Assembly (NCBI GenBank): GCA_030692925.1
Contig: JAUYBY010000006.1
Location: 1-35,281, forward strand
Direction: 5' to 3'
Origin: Candidatus Zixiibacteriota bacterium
GTDB lineage: Bacteria; Zixibacteria; MSB-5A5; RBG-16-43-9
Length of the DNA stretch: 35,281 nt
Position numbers and translations under genes: made by a program. Under the pieces are notes generated by a model, which had not been told where the DNA came from, did no database searches, and saw only the letters and a list, made by a program, of their open reading frames with translations. Of the stretch, positions 29,334-35,281 are shown one piece after another (the first letter of the stretch is position 1; each line of letters begins with the position of its first letter).

Positions 29334-29997
29334 AATAACAAAACAAGAGCCGAGTTGGCTGAAGAGAGCCAGGCAAATCTATTGGCAAAGAGGGGTTCTA
29401 GCTCTCTTTTGGGCTGGTGTGGTCAAGATTCTTAAGTCAGCCTTCGACACCAACAGCGCTATCTGGTTTGAACGAGACCTAAGCCAACCCATCGAGGAAT
29501 CTCAAGCTAGAATCCCCTTGACCTTTGTGCGTGACTCTCCGCAAAAGACGCTGGCTTGGCTAAGAAGCTTTGGGCATCCAGGATTGGTTCATCCCAAAGA
29601 AATAGAGACCGGCATAAAAGAAAAGCACTATTTTTTTCACGTACGCAGGGACGGGGGTGAGATAGTGGGGGCACAAAAGGTCGGCTATGGTAAGGTTTAC
29701 ATAGTTGACTTTGGAAAGACTGTTCATTTTTCTCAAGGGACAGCTTTTTCCTACGATGCCTACGTTCCGCCAAAGCTGAGGGGGTTGGGTATAGCCACTT
29801 ATCTAATAACCCAGTCCCTCCTTTTCTTGAAAGAGAGAGGTTATAAAAAGGTTTTGGGGCACATTCCCAGATGGAATCAGGCTTCCATCAAGGCGGTCAA
29901 GCGATGTGGCTTCACGGTAATTGGATATGTGAGGTTTTTCAAGGTATTTGGTTTTAAATTCACTTTGCCCAATTTAGATAAGGTGATAAGGAGCTAA
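29323..29997 (+). CDS. GNAT-family acyltransferase
   Basis: 224 aa. The C-terminal GNAT fold is visible: SYDAYVPPKLRGLGIATYLITQSLLFLKERGYKKVLGHIPRWNQASIKAVKRCGF, where RGLGIA is the acetyl-CoA pyrophosphate loop and the NxxSxxxxxxxGF pattern is motif B. The N-terminal ~90 residues (PSWLKRARQIYWQRGVLALFWAGVVKILKSAF) are basic and amphipathic, possibly membrane-associating. The start overlaps the radical SAM gene by 11 bases, and the next gene begins 6 bases after the stop. Together with the CelD-like protein this makes two acyl-transfer activities in one operon. Confidence 0.85.
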   Translation: MENEITKQEPSWLKRARQIYWQRGVLALFWAGVVKILKSAFDTNSAIWFERDLSQPIEESQARIPLTFVRDSPQKTLAWLRSFGHPGLVHPKEIETGIKEKHYFFHVRRDGGEIVGAQKVGYGKVYIVDFGKTVHFSQGTAFSYDAYVPPKLRGLGIATYLITQSLLFLKERGYKKVLGHIPRWNQASIKAVKRCGFTVIGYVRFFKVFGFKFTLPNLDKVIRS

Positions 29998-30003
29998 AGG
30001 GTT

Positions 30004-30627
30004 ATGCGATTAATTTACTTTTTAGCTATCATAGTCCTTCTCATGGCTTTGGCCATTGGACTGACCCTGAAGGGAGAAAAGATTGACTTGGATAGTTGGA
30101 GTAAAGAAAAAGTCAATTTGCAACTTGCTTATGTGGATATGCTTCCGAGGACATCCCCTCAGGTTCTTGAGATAAGTTATTTCGAAGGGCAAAATGATAT
30201 ATATAACCTTTTTGTTCTCTCCGGGAAATCAAAGGTCCAGAGAAGCGGCGAACAAAGGACTCAAGGAGAATACTCTGCTAAAATAACTTTTGGCTCAACC
30301 TGGGAGGAGATAGTTTTGGTTTATTTTCCGGAAAGCTGGAATAAATACCGCTATCTTAAGTTCGATATTTACAATGCTCAAGAAAAATCTCTGGAGCTGC
30401 AGTTTAGGATAGGAGATTTCTTCGATTCCAAGGCATTTTATCTGAATTCTCAGAAGTTCAAAAAAGAGGTAGAATTAAAGCAAGGATGGAATAGGCTCGA
30501 ATTTAGCATAGAGGAGATAAGCCGGAAAATAGACATAAACTCTTCGCACAAAAGCATACATTTAAGCTTTTTCCCTCAGGCCGGGGAAGCAATCTATATT
30601 GACAATTTCAGGTTGGTCAAGTTATGA
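30004..30627 (+). CDS. Membrane-anchored, carbohydrate-binding-like protein
   Basis: 207 aa. An N-terminal membrane anchor or signal (MRLIYFLAIIVLLMALAIGLTL) is followed by a jelly-roll-like beta domain: GEYSAKITFGSTWEEIVLVYFPESWNKYRYLKFDIYNAQEKSLELQFRIGD, then ELKQGWNRLEFSIEEI and GEAIYIDNFRLVKL at the end. This strand pattern, including the closing IYIDNFRL, is that of galactose-binding-like domains (CBM11/CIA30 type). It probably binds a glycan at the outer face of the inner membrane. It overlaps the metallophosphoesterase start by 4 bases, hinting at a functional pair. Confidence 0.7.
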   Translation: MRLIYFLAIIVLLMALAIGLTLKGEKIDLDSWSKEKVNLQLAYVDMLPRTSPQVLEISYFEGQNDIYNLFVLSGKSKVQRSGEQRTQGEYSAKITFGSTWEEIVLVYFPESWNKYRYLKFDIYNAQEKSLELQFRIGDFFDSKAFYLNSQKFKKEVELKQGWNRLEFSIEEISRKIDINSSHKSIHLSFFPQAGEAIYIDNFRLVKL

Positions 30628-31451
30628 GAAGAACTGCAACCATATTCTTAGTCCTTATTATAGCAATTCAAATGGGAGTTTTCCTGTATTGGCAGACTAA
30701 CAAAATAGTTATTCATACTCAAGTCATTAAGGATAACCAACTATCCGATTTTTTTGATAGTCTAAAAGTAGTGCAGATATCGGATTTGCATATTGACTCT
30801 TTTGGCAGTCGGGAAAAACAGCTGGTCAGCTTGATAGACAAGATAGACCCGCATCTCATATTTGTTACCGGTGATTTTGTGGGCGAAAGCCCCAACTTAA
30901 ATCCAGCCATAGAAATTATGGGAAGGATAGCAGAAAACAGAGAAGTTTTTGCTGTTTTAGGGAATAATGACCATGAATTTAAAAATCAGAAAATAGACAC
31001 AGAAAGGTTGATTGAGGGATTGAAGGAAAAGGGTGTACATGTTCTGGTCAATCAAAGCATCAAGCTGAAATTAGCAACAGATTCTCTTTTTATAATCGGC
31101 TTGGATGATAATTACTTGTGGAAAGATGATTTTTTTGCCGCCACAGCCAATCTGACCCCAAAGAGCAAAAAGATACTGCTTGTGCATTCGCCGGATATCG
31201 TTTCAAAGGTCAATTTGGATGGCATAAATTTAATCCTTTCAGGTCATACTCATGGCGGTCAAGTAAAGCTGCCATTTTTTGGAACTATCTATGCTAATCG
31301 GGTCTGCAACTCGGTTTTCAGGTTCGTCTCCGGATTATACTATTACCAGAATGCGAAAGTCTATGTCAATCGTGGAATCGGAACGAGTTTCTTCCCTTTA
31401 CGATTTCTATCTCGACCGGAGATAACCATTTTCAAATTTGAAAAAGAATAG
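30624..31451 (+). CDS. Membrane-anchored metallophosphoesterase (YkuE/YaeI-like)
   Basis: 275 aa. An N-terminal membrane anchor (TATIFLVLIIAIQMGVFLYW) is followed by the full calcineurin-like motif set: QISDLHID (D54, H56), VTGDFVG, LGNNDHE, LLVHSPD and LSGHTHGGQVKLP. The order and spacing match YkuE/YaeI-type enzymes, which act on phosphorylated lipids or lipid A precursors. In this operon a role in removing phosphate from a polyprenyl- or lipid-linked intermediate is reasonable but inferred. The next gene starts 3 bases after the stop. Confidence 0.88.
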   Translation: MRRTATIFLVLIIAIQMGVFLYWQTNKIVIHTQVIKDNQLSDFFDSLKVVQISDLHIDSFGSREKQLVSLIDKIDPHLIFVTGDFVGESPNLNPAIEIMGRIAENREVFAVLGNNDHEFKNQKIDTERLIEGLKEKGVHVLVNQSIKLKLATDSLFIIGLDDNYLWKDDFFAATANLTPKSKKILLVHSPDIVSKVNLDGINLILSGHTHGGQVKLPFFGTIYANRVCNSVFRFVSGLYYYQNAKVYVNRGIGTSFFPLRFLSRPEITIFKFEKE

Positions 31452-31454
31452 ACT

Positions 31455-32927
31455 ATGTTTGAACAACTGAAAAAATTAGGCAGGCACTCCTTGGTTTATG
31501 GTTTCGGGATCCTTTTGACCAATTCGATCGCTTTTGTGATGATTCCGATCTATACCCGCTTTCTAACCACGGCAGATTATGGTATTCTGGAAATAATTAA
31601 TCGTACCTCTGAAATATTGGGCATAATTCTGATAGGTGGTTTAGGACTTACTGTTTTGCGTTTTTATCAGGATAGCGACCAAAAACAGCATCAAAATACT
31701 GTGGTTAGCACAGCTATTTTGTGGATGCTTCTCTTTGGTAGTCTGGCTTTGGTTGTACTTTTCAGTCAAGCAACTTCTATATCACAACTGCTTCTGGGTT
31801 CCGGTCAATATACCATCTTTATCAGACTGATGCTGGGAACGCTTTATTTTGACCTTTTCTTTATCATTCCAATAGTCTATATCCAAGCCCAGGTAAAATC
31901 TCTGCTCTATATTTTGGTTTCAGTGGGCAAATTTATAGTTGGAGTGAGCCTGAATATCTACTTTGTCTGCTATCTGAAAATAGGCATAAAGGGGATCTTG
32001 ACAGCTAATCTCTTAAATTCCGCACTATTCGGTATAGTCTTGCTTATTTTGACTATGCAGAAAGTAGGTATAAAATTCAATCTTCCTTTATGGAAGAAGA
32101 TGCTGGTTTTTGCTCTTCCTTTTGTGCCGGGAAGTTTGTTCCTATTCGTGTTGAATAACGGAGATAGATATTTTTTAAAGATTTTTTGCTCAAACCAGAT
32201 TGTCGGGCTTTATGCCTTAGGTTATAAAATAGGAACTTTGGCGGTGATATTCATTATGAGCCCTTTTGTTAGGGTATGGAATGCCCTGATGGTTGAAATC
32301 TCGCGAAGAGATGATTTTAAAATAGTCTTCGGTCGCATCTTCACCTATGTTATGCTCAGTTACGCTTTCGTAGGTTTGGGACTTGCAGTGTTAAATAAGG
32401 AACTGTTGATGATTATGGCCGGCCCTTCCTATTGGGATGCAAGCAAAATCGTTCCCTTGATCGTCTTGGCTTATTTTTTCTGGGCAATTTCCTTAGTGAC
32501 AGATGCCGGTTTTTACATCGCCAAAAAAACCTACTATAAGCCGTTCCTTTTTGGGATGGCGGCTGCTATTAACATACTCCTTTACTGGTATCTGATTCCG
32601 CGTTATAATATGCTGGGAGCAGCTTGGGCAACGGTTGTGGCATTTGCTTTTTTTGCGGGCTTAAGCTGGAGAGTGGTTAATCGAGTTTTTCCGGTCAAAT
32701 ACGAATACCGCAGGTCCCTTGAAATGACGCTTTTGGCCGTGTTGCTTTATTTTGCCAGCACTTTCATAAAATTGGAAAATATATGGTTACAGGTGGGAGC
32801 AAAGTTGCTGTTGGTTTTTGGTTTTCCCTTAATCCTCTATTTTACGGGTTTTCTTCTCAAGGAGGAAAAGGAAAAAATAGCTTCACTTTTGAAACCACAT
32901 ATTTTGAAGCTGGGATTTAGAATATGA
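31455..32927 (+). CDS. Polysaccharide flippase (Wzx/MATE-like)
   Basis: 490 aa integral membrane protein with about 12-14 hydrophobic segments. The family-typical start is HSLVYGFGILLTNSIAFVMIPIYTRFLTTADYGILEI, and later segments such as PFVPGSLFLFVLNNGDRYFLKIFCSNQIVGLYALGYKIG are characteristic of Wzx-type O-antigen/teichuronate flippases. It moves undecaprenyl-linked oligosaccharide units from the cytoplasmic to the periplasmic face of the inner membrane. Its stop overlaps the next gene's start by 4 bases. Confidence 0.92.
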   Translation: MFEQLKKLGRHSLVYGFGILLTNSIAFVMIPIYTRFLTTADYGILEIINRTSEILGIILIGGLGLTVLRFYQDSDQKQHQNTVVSTAILWMLLFGSLALVVLFSQATSISQLLLGSGQYTIFIRLMLGTLYFDLFFIIPIVYIQAQVKSLLYILVSVGKFIVGVSLNIYFVCYLKIGIKGILTANLLNSALFGIVLLILTMQKVGIKFNLPLWKKMLVFALPFVPGSLFLFVLNNGDRYFLKIFCSNQIVGLYALGYKIGTLAVIFIMSPFVRVWNALMVEISRRDDFKIVFGRIFTYVMLSYAFVGLGLAVLNKELLMIMAGPSYWDASKIVPLIVLAYFFWAISLVTDAGFYIAKKTYYKPFLFGMAAAINILLYWYLIPRYNMLGAAWATVVAFAFFAGLSWRVVNRVFPVKYEYRRSLEMTLLAVLLYFASTFIKLENIWLQVGAKLLLVFGFPLILYFTGFLLKEEKEKIASLLKPHILKLGFRI

Positions 32928-34339
32928 ATCAATCGCTTAGGCAAAGCGCAAGAACCTCCGTCATTACCTATCGCACTCTCTATTTTGCGGCTTTGATTGG
33001 GATAAGCATGCTTTCGGGGATTCTCCTGTTTGTAATTCCACCCATACTTGTTTTTGGATCGGTTTTTGGCATATTTCTATGCCTTTTCATATTGGCTTCT
33101 CCGTTTTTCGGGCTCTTAATCTATTTTGCCACTTTCGTGGTCCAACCGGGAGCACTGTTTCCAGCCTTGTCGGTACTGCATGTGGAAAGGATCTTTGGTA
33201 TCTTGGTTCTTTTGAGTATGCTTTTGAATATGAAGTTCAAAAAGGGCCAATTGAATTTCGTGCATAATCCAATAAATTACGTTCTCTTGGCTTTTTTGGT
33301 AGTAATGGGGCTGTCCGTTTTCACCTCTTTTTGGCCAATACAGTCAATTGAGACTATAATAGAATTTGCCAAGATTTTAATTTTCTATTTTTTAATTTCC
33401 AATCTGTTGACTGACCAAAAGAAACTTAAAATCTTTATTTGGGAATATATCCTGCTTACCGGCTGGGTGGCAATAAGCTCTTTGGAAGGGTATTTTACTG
33501 GAAAAATTGTATTTGCCCAAGGGATTGAAAGGGCTCAGGGGATAACCGGAGCAGATCCCAATACTTTGGCAATCTCGCTATGCTTAACCATCCCCTTTTT
33601 ATATTTTGCGCTTTTAGCCGAGAAGTCGAAGTTCCTGAAAGTATTAAATATAGCGGTATTGCTGGCTTCTTTAGCCACCATTGTCCTGACCGGTTCGCGC
33701 GGAGCTTTTTTGGGACTATTATCCATAGTTTTCCTGATTTGGACAAGAGCCAAGCGGAAGTTTGCGCTATTGGTCGTTTCGCTTTTGGCTTTGGTTATTA
33801 TCTGGATAGTAATGCCGGAGCAATATAAAGGAAGATACAGAACCATATTGACTGCTACCAGCGGCGAAGTGGACGAATCATCCCAAGGCAGGTTGAATGC
33901 CTGGAAAGCGGGGATGAGGATGTTCTTTGACCGACCGATATTAGGAGTAGGGGCAGGAGCGTTTGGCACGGCTCATGCTATGGGTTATTCTCCCGAAGGG
34001 AGAAGCTGGCTCAAGGCGCACAGCACCTATGTTCAGCTATTGGCCGAGCTGGGTATATTAGGGACAATAATTTTTGTGATTCTTATCTATAATATCATCC
34101 GACAGAACATAAAAGTGGAGAAAAAAATCTTGAGTCAAATAAAAGCAAGAGACTGGAATTACTATTTATCCATGGCTATGCTGACCAGCTTGGGATGTCT
34201 TTTTATAATAGGCATTTTCGGACATTCGCTTTATCGTTTCAACTGGTATTTCATTGCCGCATTGACCGTGGTTTTAACCAACCTGTCGAGAAAAATGGCA
34301 GGACAAGATGAAAAGCAAGTTAGTCCTCAAGTAAGCTAA
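32924..34339 (+). CDS. O-antigen ligase/polymerase-like membrane protein (Wzy/WaaL)
   Basis: 471 aa with about 10-12 membrane segments. The hallmark Wzy_C region is STSGEVDESSQGRLNAWKAGMRMFFDRPILGVGAGAFGTAHAMG...KAHSTYVQLLAELGILGTIIFV: the RxxxW helix, the GVGxGxF turn, and the H-S/N-T-Y-LQ-LLAELG motif. The family joins or polymerises glycan units in the periplasm; ligase and polymerase cannot be told apart from sequence. It pairs with the preceding flippase in a Wzx/Wzy-type pathway. No chain-length regulator (Wzz) is seen in the window. Confidence 0.88.
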   Translation: MNQSLRQSARTSVITYRTLYFAALIGISMLSGILLFVIPPILVFGSVFGIFLCLFILASPFFGLLIYFATFVVQPGALFPALSVLHVERIFGILVLLSMLLNMKFKKGQLNFVHNPINYVLLAFLVVMGLSVFTSFWPIQSIETIIEFAKILIFYFLISNLLTDQKKLKIFIWEYILLTGWVAISSLEGYFTGKIVFAQGIERAQGITGADPNTLAISLCLTIPFLYFALLAEKSKFLKVLNIAVLLASLATIVLTGSRGAFLGLLSIVFLIWTRAKRKFALLVVSLLALVIIWIVMPEQYKGRYRTILTATSGEVDESSQGRLNAWKAGMRMFFDRPILGVGAGAFGTAHAMGYSPEGRSWLKAHSTYVQLLAELGILGTIIFVILIYNIIRQNIKVEKKILSQIKARDWNYYLSMAMLTSLGCLFIIGIFGHSLYRFNWYFIAALTVVLTNLSRKMAGQDEKQVSPQVS

Positions 34340-34352
34340 GGAGAACACCAGA

Positions 34353-34388
34353 ATGTCTCCTAAAAGTTCAGAACGGAAACTATTATAG
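34353..34388 (+). CDS. 11-codon mini-ORF with strong Shine-Dalgarno
   Basis: AAGGAG at 34339-34344 precedes an ATG that opens MSPKSSERKLL and a TAG, 6 bases before the glycosyltransferase ATG. AGGAGA and TCTCCT flank the start, so the RBS can fold away in a small hairpin. It could be a coupling leader or the remnant of a deleted gene. Confidence 0.3.
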   Translation: MSPKSSERKLL

Positions 34389-34394
34389 GCACTT

Positions 34395-35281
34395 ATGCAA
34401 ATTAAAATCATTTCAAATATTCATAGCTTGGAGAATATTCATAAGGATGGTTTCACCGTAGATCTATACAGATACCCCAAGAGCAAAAACAACATCAAAG
34501 TCATTTTGCCCATTTTCATTAAATCATTTAAATACGATTATATTTTGTTGAATTTTGTGGCTTTTGATGTCTTTTTTCTGGCACTATTAAAACTCATTGT
34601 GCCATTTAATCGCTGTAAATTGGTTGTATTGGATTTGTTCCTGACCCTCCCGGAAAGTTTTAAGGATAAGATTTTGTGGCCAATCAAGACATTGCTACTA
34701 AAAAAAATACACCGTTTTTTTGTCTATAGTAAAAATACAACAAGGTACCAAAAATATTATCACATAAAGTCAGACAAGTTCAGATATGTGCCTTACAAAG
34801 TCAACGCCTATGATATTATCCAAAAGACCAAACTTTCAGACGAAGGTTATATCTTTTGCGGAGGGAAATCGCGTCGTGATTTCAGAACTTTAATAGATGT
34901 TATGAGAGGTTTGCCGTATCCGCTAAAGATAGTGACGGTTGATAACGCAGAGCTTTTGGAACACGACTCCTGCTTGGAACAGTCCAATCTGCCGTCTAAT
35001 GTTGAGGTCATTCGTCATGATGGCACAGTAGAGTTATTCATCAAATATATGGCCAATTCCCGGTTGGTGGTATTACCCATAAAAAAGAAGGTCATCACTC
35101 AGACGGGAATTGCGGTTTATCTGATGGCTATGGCTTTAAAGAAATGCGTAATCATCTCATCTGGTCCGGGGGTAGATGATGTTCTGGATAGTTCATTGGC
35201 TATTGTTGTGCCGCCTGAAGATCCGGAAGCGCTGGAAGCAGCCATAGAACGGGCTTATAACGACGACCAACTGCGCAATAC
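34395..35281 (+). CDS. Glycosyltransferase, 3'-truncated by window end
   Basis: 295 codons visible and still open at the window edge. It begins MQIKIISNIHSLENIHKDGF. A GT-B-type second half is visible: YIFCGGKSRRDFRTLIDVMRGLPYPLKIVTV (start of the donor domain), NVEVIRHDGTVELFIKYMANSRLVVLPIKKKVITQTGIAVYLMAMALKKCVIISSGPGVDDVL and AIVVPPEDPEALEAAIERAYND. The segment from VVLPI to PPEDPEAL is the nucleotide-sugar site of GT4-like enzymes. It probably adds a sugar to the lipid-linked unit made by this operon. No good Shine-Dalgarno lies directly before the ATG; translation may be coupled to the mini-ORF just upstream. Confidence 0.82.
   Translation, partial: MQIKIISNIHSLENIHKDGFTVDLYRYPKSKNNIKVILPIFIKSFKYDYILLNFVAFDVFFLALLKLIVPFNRCKLVVLDLFLTLPESFKDKILWPIKTLLLKKIHRFFVYSKNTTRYQKYYHIKSDKFRYVPYKVNAYDIIQKTKLSDEGYIFCGGKSRRDFRTLIDVMRGLPYPLKIVTVDNAELLEHDSCLEQSNLPSNVEVIRHDGTVELFIKYMANSRLVVLPIKKKVITQTGIAVYLMAMALKKCVIISSGPGVDDVLDSSLAIVVPPEDPEALEAAIERAYNDDQLRN

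Noticed and set aside
33535..33969. 144-aa minus-strand ORF inside the Wzy-like gene
   Set aside because: It is antisense to conserved Wzy_C coding sequence, with low-complexity composition and no start signals.

Overview
The window looks like a chromosomal contig from an uncultured bacterium of the FCB superphylum, most likely candidate phylum Zixibacteria. This is inferred, not proven. The reasons are a FlgD-like/type-IX-style sorting tail (NYPNPFNP...) on one exported protein and paired dockerin-like repeats ([26 protein letters not shown]) at the C-termini of three exported beta-propeller proteins. Other supports are moderate-to-low GC and many TTG/GTG starts behind good Shine-Dalgarno sequences.

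Left part (1-13.7 kb), chromosomal backbone. It holds a 5'-truncated murI (glutamate racemase) and rdgB (XTP/dITP pyrophosphatase). A block of exported propeller proteins follows: a 944-aa protein with a sorting tail, a TolB/PD40-like protein, and two FG-GAP proteins with dockerin tails. Inside this block two truncated genes meet tail to tail near 5020: the first ~53 codons of an FG-GAP paralogue and an N-terminal N-acetylmuramoyl-L-alanine amidase fragment. Next come tldE/pmbA and a Tat-signal tldD on the minus strand, and an intact tRNA-Ser(GGA). Nearly every gap in this part is packed with perfect or near-perfect palindromes (more than 20). They fall into a few 'word' classes, some repeated almost exactly.

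Middle part (13.7-26 kb), accessory. The palindromes stop at about 13.84 kb. This stretch carries a degenerate second copy of the tRNA-Ser 3' end, an AbiE-type toxin-antitoxin pair with a clear operator-like inverted repeat, and two small hypothetical proteins. It also has a 3' fragment of tRNA-Leu(CAA), paired TGGCACA-type repeats, 10-bp phased repeats and an excisionase-like remnant. A dockerin-tailed SBBP propeller protein, two tandem homologous large serine recombinases, and an orphan EpsI-like protein complete it. About 1 kb (19.7-20.7 kb) and 0.6 kb (25.5-26.1 kb) contain only possible gene remnants. The picture is of several integration events layered on one another and partly decayed.

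Right part (26.0-35.3 kb), an exopolysaccharide/O-antigen-type operon on the plus strand. It is driven by a good sigma-70-type promoter followed at once by an 18-bp palindrome. The order is NAD-dependent sugar epimerase, CelD/FemAB-like acyltransferase, radical SAM/SPASM protein, GNAT acyltransferase, membrane-anchored carbohydrate-binding-like protein, YkuE-like metallophosphoesterase, Wzx flippase, Wzy/O-antigen-ligase-like protein, and a glycosyltransferase cut by the window end. Most of these genes overlap or abut, so they are probably co-transcribed. Inferred job: make a nucleotide sugar, modify it or a lipid-linked glycan, flip it across the inner membrane and polymerise or ligate it.
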